From G963662985 sp963662985 (GTDB lineage Bacteria > Chloroflexota > Anaerolineae > Anaerolineales > UBA11579), in assembly GCA_963662985.1 (NCBI GenBank), contig OY760067.1:1364001-1428000 (forward strand): a DNA stretch of 64,000 bases, read 5' to 3'. Position 1 is the stretch's first letter; the number at the start of each line of letters is the position of its first letter. Shown here piece by piece: positions 8,487 through 16,949 of this stretch. The position numbers were made by a program, and so were the translations under genes. The notes under the pieces are model-generated. The model saw only the letters and a list, made by a program, of their open reading frames with translations, was not told the DNA's origin and ran no database searches.

Positions 8487-9101
8487 ATGAACTTAGAATA
8501 TATTGGTTATTTAGCATCAATTATGATTGTGGTGTCTTTGTTGATGAAGTCGATTTTGCGCTTACGTGTGATCAATTTGATTGGCGCAATTATTTTTACG
8601 CTATATGGTTTGTTGATCAAATCCTATCCGGTGGCAGCCTCCAATGGGGCGATTATTTTGATTGATCTTTATTATTTGTATCAAATGTATAAAGGAAAAG
8701 ATGAGCAATTTAAATTGATGCCATCTTCAAGCGATGATGATTATTTCAACTCTTTTATGGAGTTGCATGCTGCGGATATTCAATTGTTTAATCCTAGTTT
8801 TGTGATGCCAGAAGGTGCTGATGTGAAGATTGCTTTCATTTTGCGTGATATGGTGCCGGCTGGGGTGGTGATTGCGCATCCAGAAAAAGATGGTTTTCAA
8901 GTTGATTTAGATTATGCAATTCCGCAATATCGTGATCTTAAAGTGGGCAATTATGTGTTTTCCAATAAAGCGATCTTTAGTGAAGCAGATGCGCCAATTA
9001 AAGTTTATGCGATTGGAGAAACCAAGAAACATATTAGCTATTTGAAGAAAACAGGGTTTGAACATTTGGACGGGAATACATACGTGATTACGGTTGCTTA
9101 G
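8487..9101 (+). CDS. YgjV-like membrane protein with C-terminal GNAT-like part
   Basis: The first 70 residues hold three to four membrane spans (IGYLASIMIVVSLLMKSI, then INLIGAIIFTLYGLLI and AIILIDLYYLYQMY) as in the Imp-YgjV family. The remaining cytoplasmic region of about 130 residues resembles a degenerate acetyltransferase fold (VIAHPEKDGFQVDLDYAIPQ, YLKKTGFEHL) but lacks a clear acetyl-CoA loop. An AAGGAG site precedes the ATG, 13 bp after nth, so it likely belongs to the same transcript. The role is unknown; the YgjV assignment is by pattern only. Confidence 0.7.
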   Translation: MNLEYIGYLASIMIVVSLLMKSILRLRVINLIGAIIFTLYGLLIKSYPVAASNGAIILIDLYYLYQMYKGKDEQFKLMPSSSDDDYFNSFMELHAADIQLFNPSFVMPEGADVKIAFILRDMVPAGVVIAHPEKDGFQVDLDYAIPQYRDLKVGNYVFSNKAIFSEADAPIKVYAIGETKKHISYLKKTGFEHLDGNTYVITVA

Positions 9102-9122
9102 ATTTTTCTGAAGTCAATAAAT

Positions 9123-9154
9123 AAACGCCAAATGAAAACCATTTGGCGTTTTTG
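9123..9154 (+). terminator. Terminator between convergent genes
   Basis: Stem AAACGCCAAATG/CATTTGGCGTTT with T run. The A-rich left arm lets it serve the minus-strand nitroreductase gene too. Confidence 0.85.
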
Positions 9155-9168
9155 TTTAATAGTAGGGA

Positions 9169-9741
9169 TTATTCACCAATTAGTACATCTGCTAAACTAC
9201 GCTTGGGAACATGATGATTTTTATTTTCATCGCGATAGTACCGAATGTTGCCATCGGGAGAGACGGGGTCGATGATTACGTTTTCCACCGGTTTGCCCAA
9301 AGCGATGACATTTAGAATTTCATATTCTTCTGGGAGATCTAAAATATTACGTAATTGTTTGCGATCGATGGAACCGAATAAACAACCCCCGAGTCCTTTT
9401 TCAGTAGCACCGAGCAAGATGGTTTGGGCGGTGATGCCAGGGTCAACCCCAAATTTCTTAGAGATGGTGGTATCACCAAGCAGTATGATATACCCAGTGG
9501 GATGTTCTGCTTCTTCAGGACCGGGCCAGTCAGGCAAGTAACCAGCCCAGCGAAGGCAGGAGAAAATGAGATCATTTTTTTCTTTGGTATAAGAAATGCA
9601 ATATTTCATAGGCTGCAAATTGGCACCGGATGCGGTTAATCGTGCAAGATCGACTAAGTCTACGAGGGTTTGTTTTTCAATTGTAAACGACGCATCAAAG
9701 CGTCGGTAAGAGCGTGTTTTTTGAACTAATTCTTTTAGCAT
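9169..9741 (-). CDS. Nitroreductase-family flavoprotein
   Basis: FMN-dependent NAD(P)H oxidoreductase of the nitroreductase superfamily. Family marks: TRSYRRFDAS at the N-terminus (phosphate-binding Arg-Ser-x-Arg-Arg), ASGANLQPMKY, and GLGGCLFGSIDRKQLRNIL followed by the ALGKPVE strand. At 190 residues it is a short, single-domain member. The physiological substrate cannot be told. An AAGGA site lies before the ATG, and a TATAAT on the minus strand (9784-9789) is upstream. Confidence 0.85.
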   Translation of the reverse strand: MLKELVQKTRSYRRFDASFTIEKQTLVDLVDLARLTASGANLQPMKYCISYTKEKNDLIFSCLRWAGYLPDWPGPEEAEHPTGYIILLGDTTISKKFGVDPGITAQTILLGATEKGLGGCLFGSIDRKQLRNILDLPEEYEILNVIALGKPVENVIIDPVSPDGNIRYYRDENKNHHVPKRSLADVLIGE

Positions 9742-9860
9742 ACAAAGTCCTTTATGAATGTAGGTAAGGTTTCTATCTTTTTAATTATAGCGGAAAGCGT
9801 TGGGGGCATGTAATATCTTAGAAAGGTATTCGGTCTGAAAAAGGAATAAATTGAGGAATT

Positions 9861-10199
9861 ATGATTAAAGAAGTACAAGATTATATTGAAAAAATCCCTG
9901 AAAAAAGAATTGAAGCGTTTAATTATGTTCATGAGCGTTTGATGCAAATTGAAAACGTGACAGAGGCGTTTGATTATAGTATGCCGACTTATTCGATTGG
10001 GAAGCGTAAGCTGTTTGCTTTGGCTTCGCAGAAGAACCATGTGAGTTTATATGTGATGCATGTGGGAGTGTTGGATATGATGCGGGAAGAATTGGCAGGA
10101 TTAAATTTGGGAAAATCTTGCATACGTTTTACGAAGGTTGCGCAGTTGCCGATGGAGATTTTGGATAGGTTGGTGGATGAATCTCTAAAACTGTTATAA
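9861..10199 (+). CDS. DUF1801 (YdhG-type) small protein
   Basis: A 112-residue alpha/beta protein matching the DUF1801/YdhG pattern: VQDYIEKIPEKR, then EAFDYSMPTYSIGKRKLFALASQKNHVSLYV, and CIRFTKVAQLP near the end. Bacillus relatives (YdhG) are described as frataxin-like iron chaperones, but most members are uncharacterised. A GAGGAATT ribosome site precedes the ATG. The promoter of surE overlaps its 3' end. Confidence 0.8.
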   Translation: MIKEVQDYIEKIPEKRIEAFNYVHERLMQIENVTEAFDYSMPTYSIGKRKLFALASQKNHVSLYVMHVGVLDMMREELAGLNLGKSCIRFTKVAQLPMEILDRLVDESLKLL

Positions 10200-10200
10200 T
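10195..10200 (+). promoter_or_regulatory. -10 box TATAAT for surE
   Basis: TATAAT overlaps the stop codon of the DUF1801 gene and lies 35 bp before the surE ATG. A clear -35 is not seen. Confidence 0.4.
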
Positions 10201-10235
10201 TCTTTCATCTCAAACGATCAAAGGAAGAAACAAAT

Positions 10236-11000
10236 ATGCATATTTTGCTTTGCAATGATGACGGCGTGACCCATCCGGGTTTGTTAGCCATGGTGCAAGC
10301 CTTAGGGAAAAAACATAAAATTTCAATTTTGGCACCCGATACCAACTGGTCTGCTTGTGGACATGTTAAAACTTTGCATCGCCCTTTGTTGGTGAAAGAA
10401 GTGAATTTGGCAGATGGCACCCCAGCGTTGGCATGTGATGGAGCTCCTTCAGATTGTGTGGCGATTGCTTTGTTGGGTGTGATTGAAGAACCGATTGATC
10501 TTGTGGTGACGGGAATTAACCCGCATGCGAATCTTGGGCATGATGTGACCTATTCTGGCACGGTGACCTCTGCGATTGAAGCAGTCTATGGTGGTGTGCC
10601 AGGGATTGCTGTTTCTTTGGAAACAGGTGGCGATTTTAAAGATGAAAAAGATTTTTTGCCAGCAGCCGAAGCTTTTTCAGATCTGTTAGACCGATTTAAA
10701 TTAGATGAAATTCCAGAAAAAACGGTTTTGAGCGTTAATCTTCCCTATATTAAAGATGGTAGCTTCAAAGGTGTGCGGATTACTCGTTTGGGGAAACGAA
10801 TTTATCGAGATGAATTAATTCGCAATATGGGTCCGAAAAAACGTGAATATTATTGGATTGGTGGCGAGCATCCTGTGGGCGAAGGTGATGTGGATACTGA
10901 TATTGGTGCGATTCGAGAAGGTTATATTAGTGTGACCCCACTTTATTTGGATATGAGTTCTGCGGAAGCACGAGAAGTGCTGAAAAAATGGGATTTGTAA
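10236..11000 (+). CDS. surE: 5'/3'-nucleotidase SurE
   Basis: Metal-dependent phosphatase that removes phosphate from nucleoside monophosphates, linked to stationary-phase survival. The metal-binding start HILLCNDDGVTHPGL (Asp-Asp), the TGINPHANLGHDVTYSGTV loop with its Asn, and the CDGAPSDCVAIAL segment are all present. The 254-residue length is typical. The ribosome site AAAGGAAGAA precedes the ATG. A strong terminator follows. Confidence 0.95.
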   Translation: MHILLCNDDGVTHPGLLAMVQALGKKHKISILAPDTNWSACGHVKTLHRPLLVKEVNLADGTPALACDGAPSDCVAIALLGVIEEPIDLVVTGINPHANLGHDVTYSGTVTSAIEAVYGGVPGIAVSLETGGDFKDEKDFLPAAEAFSDLLDRFKLDEIPEKTVLSVNLPYIKDGSFKGVRITRLGKRIYRDELIRNMGPKKREYYWIGGEHPVGEGDVDTDIGAIREGYISVTPLYLDMSSAEAREVLKKWDL

Positions 11001-11036
11001 TAACGCAATAGAATTATGATAGATGAAAAAAATATA

Positions 11037-11069
11037 AAAGCTCTTGGTTTAATTTCCAAGAGCTTTTTT
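11037..11069 (+). terminator. Terminator after surE
   Basis: Stem AAAGCTCTTGG/CCAAGAGCTTT plus T run. Confidence 0.88.
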
Positions 11070-11109
11070 GTATGATAGGATTAGAAAACTCTTTAAAAGG
11101 CGGTTTGAG

Positions 11110-12345
11110 ATGTTTGAAAAATTTAAACGATTGTTTGGAGAACTACCTGACCTTTTTTGGATCGTAGCTGGGATTCGGTTTATTGACCGTTTGGGTGGCA
11201 CGATCTTAGTTCCATTTTTTTCTCTATATATTACGGATAAGTTTAATGTGGGGATGACCGAAGCAGGGATTGTTTTGGGGTTATATGCTTTGTCTGGAAT
11301 GTTGGGACAGATGATGGGGGGTGCGTTGACTGACCGATTTGGTCGAAAGAATTTGATTATTGTGGGGCTTGTGTTGAGTGCTTTAAGTACGTTGACATTG
11401 GGGTTGGTGAACGACTATGTTTTGTTGATTCCTGCTGCAATTTTTATTGGGATATTTAGTGATATTGCGAAACCTGCTCATCAAGCGATGATTGCTGATA
11501 TTGTGACAGAAAAACAACGCACGGATAGTTTTGGGGTATTGCGAATTTCTACTAATTTGGCGTGGATCATTGGTCCGATGGTGGGAGGATTCATTGCAGG
11601 CCGTTCTTATTTTGCTTTATTTGTTTTAGATGCTGTGTTGAGTGTGACGGTTGCAATTTTATTCTTTATTTTTGTACCAGAGACAACTCATCGTTCCGAT
11701 TTAGATGAGATGAAAAAGGAAACTTTGTTTGAAACAATCAAAGGCTATCGAATTGTGTTTCGAGATGTGAGTTTTGCTTTTTTTGTGGTGATTGGGATTG
11801 TTCGAAATTTGGTGGTGCATCAGTTGTTTGATTCTTTTTCAGTTTATTTACGAGATGTGCATGGATATGAAGCTGATTTTTATGGAATTTTGATGGCAAT
11901 TAATGCAGCTGCGGTGGTGCTGTTCCAGTTATGGATTACTCGACGAGTTAAACAGAGAGCACCATTTTTGATGATTGCTCTTGGGACAGGGTTTTATATG
12001 GTGGGATTTGGGATGTTTGGATTTATTTCTTCCACTTGGTTGTTCATCGTGGGCATGTTGATTGTTACAGTGGGAGAGATGGTAGTGATGCCTATTCAAT
12101 CTGCTTTGGCGGTTAGTTTTGCTTCAAAAGAGATGATTGGGCGGTATATGGCAGTGTTTGGATTTGTGTGGATGATTCCGGCAATCTTTGGTCCCTACTT
12201 GGCAGGATTGGTATTTGATAATTTGAATCCGAATATGTTGTGGTATGGCAGCATTGTGTTGACTGGGATTGCGATGGTGAGCTATGTGATGATGAATCAA
12301 TCGGTTGGAAAAGAATCGCGTTTTGAGGCGTTGATTGAAAAATAA
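11110..12345 (+). CDS. Major facilitator superfamily transporter
   Basis: About 12 hydrophobic spans in 411 residues. The MFS motif A between spans 2 and 3 is clear (GGALTDRFGRKNL), and a charged central loop divides two six-helix halves. The ATG at 11110 is chosen because AAAGGCGG lies 7 bp before it; a TTG at 11068 would overlap the upstream terminator. Resembles drug/metabolite exporters of the MDR type; the substrate cannot be read from sequence. Confidence 0.88.
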   Translation: MFEKFKRLFGELPDLFWIVAGIRFIDRLGGTILVPFFSLYITDKFNVGMTEAGIVLGLYALSGMLGQMMGGALTDRFGRKNLIIVGLVLSALSTLTLGLVNDYVLLIPAAIFIGIFSDIAKPAHQAMIADIVTEKQRTDSFGVLRISTNLAWIIGPMVGGFIAGRSYFALFVLDAVLSVTVAILFFIFVPETTHRSDLDEMKKETLFETIKGYRIVFRDVSFAFFVVIGIVRNLVVHQLFDSFSVYLRDVHGYEADFYGILMAINAAAVVLFQLWITRRVKQRAPFLMIALGTGFYMVGFGMFGFISSTWLFIVGMLIVTVGEMVVMPIQSALAVSFASKEMIGRYMAVFGFVWMIPAIFGPYLAGLVFDNLNPNMLWYGSIVLTGIAMVSYVMMNQSVGKESRFEALIEK

Positions 12346-12356
12346 TCTAATTTGAA

Positions 12357-12390
12357 TGAAAAAAAGACTGTCAATTTGACAGTCTTTTTT
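12357..12390 (+). terminator. Bidirectional terminator
   Basis: Nearly perfect palindrome AAAGACTGTCAA/TTGACAGTCTTT between A and T runs, placed between convergent MFS and aminotransferase genes. Confidence 0.9.
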
Positions 12391-12398
12391 AGTTGAAT

Positions 12399-13613
12399 TT
12401 ATTGCATTTGGATTGCTTTTTTGACCACTTCTGCCACGATTTGGACTTGCTCTTGGGTCATTTTGGTGAAGAAGGGGATGGCGACCCCACGATTGCCAAG
12501 ATCTTCGGTGATGGGGAAGTCTCCTTCTTGATAGCCAAATTGTTCGACCATGAAGGGTTGCAGATGAATGGGTGCAAAATAAGGGCGCGCAGGAATGCCA
12601 TTTGCATCTAGATCAAGGATAAATTGATTTCGGTCGATCCCGGGTGCAACGCGGATGACATATACAAACCAACTAACCCGAGTGACTTCAGGTTCAATGA
12701 AAGGTAATTCTATACCTTCTACGTCTTTAAGCTCTTCAGCATACCAAGTTGCTACTTGGGCACGTTCTTCTAAAATGGAATTTAGGCGTTTGGTTTGTAC
12801 TTCTCCAATGGCTGCGCTCATTTCATCCATACGGTAGTTATAACCTAAGTAGGTGTGTGCAAGCCAAGAATCACCGGGGGCGCGACCTTGAGAACACAAG
12901 GCACGCATGAGGTCTGCTTTTTTATCATCATTGGTGATGATCATGCCACCTTCTCCGGTGGTGATTTGTTTGTTGGGATAGAAAGCGAAAACGGACATAT
13001 CTGCATTGGTGCCAGCTTGGGTGTTGAGATATCGGGCACCGATTGCTTCACAAGCGTCTTCTAAATAAAACAAGCCGAATTGATCGGCAATGATGCGCCA
13101 TGCCATGCTGTTGACCGGATGACCAAAAACATCAACAGGTAAGACACCTTTGAGTGGCCCTGCATTTTCAGCGCCTTTGCGAGGTAACCATTTTTGCGCA
13201 GCAGCCCCACCACGCATCAAATCTTGAATGGCTTGATAGGCAAGATCGGTATCCATATTGCCAGTTTTAGGGTCTACATCGACAAAAACGGGAATTGCTT
13301 TTTCAAATAACATTACATTGCTGGAAGAAATAAACGAGAAGGGAGTAGTGAGAACCAAATCGTTCTGTGCGATACCTGCTGCTCGCAGGCAAAGGTGTAA
13401 ACCAGTGGTGCCAGATGAACAAGCAATGGCATGTTTGGCGCCGGTGAATTCTTGGATAGCTTTTTCGAAGGCTTTAATCTTGGGGCCAAGCGCCAACCAG
13501 CGAGTGCTGAGCACTTCTTGCACGGCTTGTTTTTCTTCTTCACCTATATCTGGAGAAGAAAGGGGAACGAGGAATTTAGGTTCCATTGGATCTTTTTTTT
13601 GTGTTTGGGTCAT
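12399..13613 (-). CDS. DegT/DnrJ/EryC1/StrS-family PLP aminotransferase
   Basis: Sugar or nucleotide-sugar aminotransferase. Motifs in order: CSSGTTGLHLCLRAAG, PVFVDVDPKTGNMD, LEDACEAIGARY, and the PLP-lysine motif FAFYPNKQITTGEGGM; C-terminal GYNYRMDEMSAAIGE and RPYFAPIHLQPF are also typical. The ATG at 13613 follows AGGAG by six bases; a TTG two codons earlier is a poorer choice. No nucleotide-sugar dehydratase is adjacent, so the sugar substrate is unknown; it could serve surface polysaccharide synthesis. A TACAAT (-10 like) lies on the minus strand at 13633-13638. Confidence 0.92.
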   Translation of the reverse strand: MTQTQKKDPMEPKFLVPLSSPDIGEEEKQAVQEVLSTRWLALGPKIKAFEKAIQEFTGAKHAIACSSGTTGLHLCLRAAGIAQNDLVLTTPFSFISSSNVMLFEKAIPVFVDVDPKTGNMDTDLAYQAIQDLMRGGAAAQKWLPRKGAENAGPLKGVLPVDVFGHPVNSMAWRIIADQFGLFYLEDACEAIGARYLNTQAGTNADMSVFAFYPNKQITTGEGGMIITNDDKKADLMRALCSQGRAPGDSWLAHTYLGYNYRMDEMSAAIGEVQTKRLNSILEERAQVATWYAEELKDVEGIELPFIEPEVTRVSWFVYVIRVAPGIDRNQFILDLDANGIPARPYFAPIHLQPFMVEQFGYQEGDFPITEDLGNRGVAIPFFTKMTQEQVQIVAEVVKKAIQMQ

Positions 13614-13658
13614 GTGCAACTCCTGTATTTTTATTGTAGGATTAGCATGATTTCACTC

Positions 13659-14570
13659 TCATGAGATCAATAGGATGCGGATGAGGGTGAAGATAAACAA
13701 CAGACTTGTGAGAATGTTGGATATTTGTAATAAATAGATTAGTTTTGCTTTGCTTTGATCACGGTAGAGCACAATGGAGAGGACTATGCTGCCGAAGAAA
13801 AAGAAGAGAGAAAGGATGGGAAAGATCATCAATTGAGTGGCTGGGATGGGATCTTCTAACATACCGAGGACATTATAGGACATAAAAACTTGTTCAAAGC
13901 GAGTGGAAGCAAAACCTGAAGCAAATAATAAAACTAGGTTTAAAATAAAACTAGCAGACATGAGCCAGATCATTTTGGGGAGTTTAAATATCTGTGTGAC
14001 CAGCAATGATGGATAGATTGATTGCGGAATGATCTCAGCCAGACTGCCGTATTCTAATTGGTCTGTAAACACAGTTAGAAAATTTTCTAATTCGAGAGGG
14101 GAGACAGCATAGATCTTGTTTTTTAGACCAATTAAAACTAAATTCTTTTTTTCTGATGCAATAAATTCAATCAAATCTCCTTTTGGTTGTTTAACTTGCC
14201 CGAGTAATGCACCGGGAATTTGAAAGAAGGGGTAATGAATTGGATGAGGGTAAGTTTTGGCTTGCTGCACCCAAAGGATCTCATTCATGGGAATGTCTTC
14301 GAGACGTAAGCCCCATTTGAGGCGAATGCCATCCCGTTCAAGAATATATTCAGCATTGAATAAGGCGTAGGTGCGATAGGCTAAGAAGGGAATGGGAATA
14401 GCTACTAAAAAAGCACTCAAGAGATAAGCAATAAAAAGGAAACTCAAACTATGATTGAAAAGCGGGATAATGAGCATGCTGACGACACCCATGAGCAAGA
14501 TGATCGCAACCCCATGCACGATCAAACCAATTTTAGAAATAGGTTTGAAAAAGTAGGTTTTTACCTTCAT
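13659..14570 (-). CDS. PH-domain membrane protein, unknown function
   Basis: A 303-residue protein with two N-terminal membrane spans, a soluble middle region and three C-terminal spans. The middle (ILERDGIRLKWGLRLEDIP, VQQAKTYPHPI, then IEFIASEKKNLVLIGLKN) follows the pattern of bacterial PH domains (bPH2/DUF304-like), where the strand start DGI.L..G....I....I is typical. Function unknown; such proteins are common in Chloroflexota. It is 45 bp upstream of the DegT aminotransferase gene on the same strand and may be in one unit with it. Confidence 0.65.
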   Translation of the reverse strand: MKVKTYFFKPISKIGLIVHGVAIILLMGVVSMLIIPLFNHSLSFLFIAYLLSAFLVAIPIPFLAYRTYALFNAEYILERDGIRLKWGLRLEDIPMNEILWVQQAKTYPHPIHYPFFQIPGALLGQVKQPKGDLIEFIASEKKNLVLIGLKNKIYAVSPLELENFLTVFTDQLEYGSLAEIIPQSIYPSLLVTQIFKLPKMIWLMSASFILNLVLLFASGFASTRFEQVFMSYNVLGMLEDPIPATQLMIFPILSLFFFFGSIVLSIVLYRDQSKAKLIYLLQISNILTSLLFIFTLIRILLIS

Positions 14571-14724
14571 GTGTATAAGTGTAGCGGTTAACGCTTAAAA
14601 AAGGAAGTAAGCAAGCATAAAAAATGGATGCTTTTAGGATTTTCTTAGCTATTTTTTAAACAATGTTTTTGCCTTTGAAAGATGGTAAAATTTAATAAAA
14701 TTTCTTAATTTGAAAGAAAATTAC

Positions 14725-15471
14725 ATGAAACTAAGTGTGGTTGTGCCGGTCTATAATGAAAAGAACACCTTATTTGAGATCTTTGATTGGATTCAGAAAG
14801 TGAATTTGGGCGAAGATCAGCTAGAGATTGTGGTTGTAGATGATTGTTCTACTGATGGCACACGAGAAGTTTTGCAAAATTTGCATACAATTCAACAAGC
14901 TGGAGAAAAATCTTTCCAAGCAAATCAAGTTAAACTTGATTTAGGGTTATTTCTGTTTATTTTTCAAAATGAAAATCAAGGAAAAGGGGCTGCTTTACGG
15001 CGCGGTTTTCAGGAAGCAACAGGTGATGTGATCGTGGTGCAGGATGCGGACTTGGAATATGACCCGAATGAATATGTGACACTTTTGGCACCAATTAAAG
15101 CCGGCGAAGCAGATGTAGTGTATGGGTCTCGTTTTTTGAATGTGGGTTCACATCGCGTGCATTATTTTTCTCATTACCTTGCCAATCATTTTCTTACTAC
15201 ACTATCGAATCTCTTCACCAATTATCATCTCACAGATATGGAAACTTGTTATAAGATGTTTCGAGCGGAAATCATTAAAGCGATTCCGATTGAGCAAAAC
15301 CGGTTTGGTTTTGAACCAGAGATTACAGCAAAAATTGCGAAGGGCAAATGGCGAATCTATGAAGTGCCAATCTCTTATAATGGGCGAACCTATGGAGAAG
15401 GAAAGAAGATTGGTTTTAAGGATGGGTTAAATGCCATTTGGTGCATTTTGCGCTATTCTCTTTTTTCTTAA
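14725..15471 (+). CDS. Family 2 glycosyltransferase (dolichol-phosphate mannose synthase-like)
   Basis: GT-A fold enzyme, probably moving a sugar from a nucleotide donor to a polyprenyl phosphate. The start KLSVVVPVYNEKNTLFEI, the VVVDDCSTDGTRE strand, the ENQGKGAALRRGF segment and the metal-binding VQDADLEYDP are classic for the DPM1-like subgroup; METCYKMFR and FGFEPEITAKIAK complete it. No membrane spans, as in DPM1-type enzymes. The ATG at 14725 is chosen because the family begins there; a TTG lies five codons upstream. Ribosome site weak. Confidence 0.9.
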   Translation: MKLSVVVPVYNEKNTLFEIFDWIQKVNLGEDQLEIVVVDDCSTDGTREVLQNLHTIQQAGEKSFQANQVKLDLGLFLFIFQNENQGKGAALRRGFQEATGDVIVVQDADLEYDPNEYVTLLAPIKAGEADVVYGSRFLNVGSHRVHYFSHYLANHFLTTLSNLFTNYHLTDMETCYKMFRAEIIKAIPIEQNRFGFEPEITAKIAKGKWRIYEVPISYNGRTYGEGKKIGFKDGLNAIWCILRYSLFS

Positions 15472-15501
15472 ACGCCAAATTGAATTGCACCCTAAATTCG
15501 C

Positions 15502-15559
15502 TTGACCCCTACGCATAGCTTATATACAATTTATTAAATCAACACTTGTCTTAAGTGTT
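15502..15559 (+). promoter_or_regulatory. Promoter and leader hairpin of the DUF6754/MutL-like operon
   Basis: TTGACC (15502-15507) and TACAAT (15525-15530) with an exact 17-bp spacer. In the predicted leader a 7-bp perfect hairpin (AACACTT/AAGTGTT, 15541-15559) follows at once. The first gene starts at 15596 behind AAGAGGCG. No other strong promoter or terminator is seen until after 23502, so this may drive all seven genes. Confidence 0.75.
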
Positions 15560-15595
15560 ATTAATTCTTAACCAATCAGATAAGAGGCGAAATAC

Positions 15596-16330
15596 ATGTA
15601 TTTGCTCGGCTTTCTATTCATTGTTATCACGATTGCTTTAGTGCTGGTGGCTGAGTTTGCCCCACTTAAAACGGAGCGCTTTTCAGCGCGTAGAATGAGC
15701 TCTGTGGAAGAAATGCATGATCAAATTGAGCTTTCTGTGGAAGAAGGGGCGCAGTTGATGATCGGTGTGGGAAGTGGAAATTTGGTTGATGAAACGACTG
15801 TGAGCACACTCAATGCGCAAGTGACTGCGAAGCATATCTTGACAACCACTTCTTATAACGATGTGCCTCCTGTGGTTTCTAGTGCAGATGGAACAACATT
15901 TTTATTAAATCAAGATTTGATCAAAAATTATACAAATTATCAACCTAAGCAAATGAGCCAAATGAATCATTTGGATGGGGTGGATGCGATGAGTTATGCA
16001 GTTGGGATTTCGAGCACTGTGCGAGATGAACCTGTTTCTTTCTGTGCATTAGAAGGAGATTTCGGTGAAGAATTGATGCTGATTAATGATGCGGTTTTGC
16101 AAGAAAATATGGCCGCTTCTTTTGTATCTACCAATAATTTGATTGGACAAGCAGTTTCTGTACCTAGTATTGAGAATATGATGTTGGGGGAAGAATTTTT
16201 TGCAGTCAACACTTATTTGGCAACGCCGAAAAAACGAATTTTGCGTTTGTTGGTGCACGATGTGTTGCGCTGGTTGGCGATTGTGCTTTTGATTCTTATA
16301 ACCTTACTAAATTTGTTGGGAGTGCTCTAA
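15596..16330 (+). CDS. DUF6754-like membrane protein
   Basis: A 244-residue protein with one N-terminal span (MYLLGFLFIVITIALVLVA), a soluble region of about 175 residues, and a C-terminal span (LRWLAIVLLILITLLNLL). The soluble part (RRMSSVEEMHDQIELSVEEG, MIGVGSGNLVDETTVSTLNA, then a Y-x-D-x-P strand) follows the plan I associate with DUF6754 proteins of Chloroflexota and archaea: an enclosed-cleft alpha/beta domain of unknown role. First gene of a seven-gene run; the next ATG is 2 bp after its stop, implying translational coupling. Confidence 0.6.
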   Translation: MYLLGFLFIVITIALVLVAEFAPLKTERFSARRMSSVEEMHDQIELSVEEGAQLMIGVGSGNLVDETTVSTLNAQVTAKHILTTTSYNDVPPVVSSADGTTFLLNQDLIKNYTNYQPKQMSQMNHLDGVDAMSYAVGISSTVRDEPVSFCALEGDFGEELMLINDAVLQENMAASFVSTNNLIGQAVSVPSIENMMLGEEFFAVNTYLATPKKRILRLLVHDVLRWLAIVLLILITLLNLLGVL

Positions 16331-16331
16331 G

Positions 16332-16937
16332 ATGAAGCGATCCTATCTTGCTGCAGTGGTGGCAGTTTTATCAGGTGCGATAGTCTTATTTAGTTTTATT
16401 TTTCCCTCTCTTGGCATCCAAAGTGTTCGCGGCTTTTTATTAGAATTGGTGATTTGGTTGGCAGCGATTGCTTTTTTGATCGCAATCGGCAAGATTACAC
16501 TTTATCATATCAGTCAGATCCAACGTAAAAGCCGCTCTTCAATCTATTCGGCCACCTTTGTGCTAATGATGATTGCAGCTTTTAGTGTAACGATGTTTTT
16601 AGATTCTCCTGAATCAGAATTTATCTTACGTTATATTCAAATTCCAGCCGAAACAGCATTTTTAGCGATTATTTCTTTCACGATGATCTATTCAATTTTT
16701 CAATGGATTCGCCGCAAACCAAGTTTTTATAATTTGACTTTTGTGGTGGTTGTGTTGATTACATTAGTTTCAAATATTGGGTTTTTAGGATTTGGCTTTT
16801 TACAAAACAATGAATTGTTTTCTCCCATGTTATGGGCATCTGCAGGCATCCGTGGAATTTTGATTGGTGTGGCATTAGGCACCATGATTCAAGGGGTGCG
16901 AATATTACTTGGTTTAGAAAGACCCTACGGGAAATAG
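16332..16937 (+). CDS. Six-span membrane protein of the DUF6754/MutL-like operon
   Basis: A 201-residue polytopic protein with about six hydrophobic segments and very short loops. The last segment, RGILIGVALGTMIQGVRILL, followed by GLERPYGK, is the most distinctive piece and may be a conserved C-terminal signature. No transporter motif recognised. It starts 2 bp after the DUF6754-like gene and ends 12 bp before the PDWL-repeat gene, so it is surely part of the same transcript. Function unknown; a membrane partner of the flanking proteins is the simplest reading. Confidence 0.7.
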   Translation: MKRSYLAAVVAVLSGAIVLFSFIFPSLGIQSVRGFLLELVIWLAAIAFLIAIGKITLYHISQIQRKSRSSIYSATFVLMMIAAFSVTMFLDSPESEFILRYIQIPAETAFLAIISFTMIYSIFQWIRRKPSFYNLTFVVVVLITLVSNIGFLGFGFLQNNELFSPMLWASAGIRGILIGVALGTMIQGVRILLGLERPYGK

Positions 16938-16949
16938 TAGGTTAAGTAT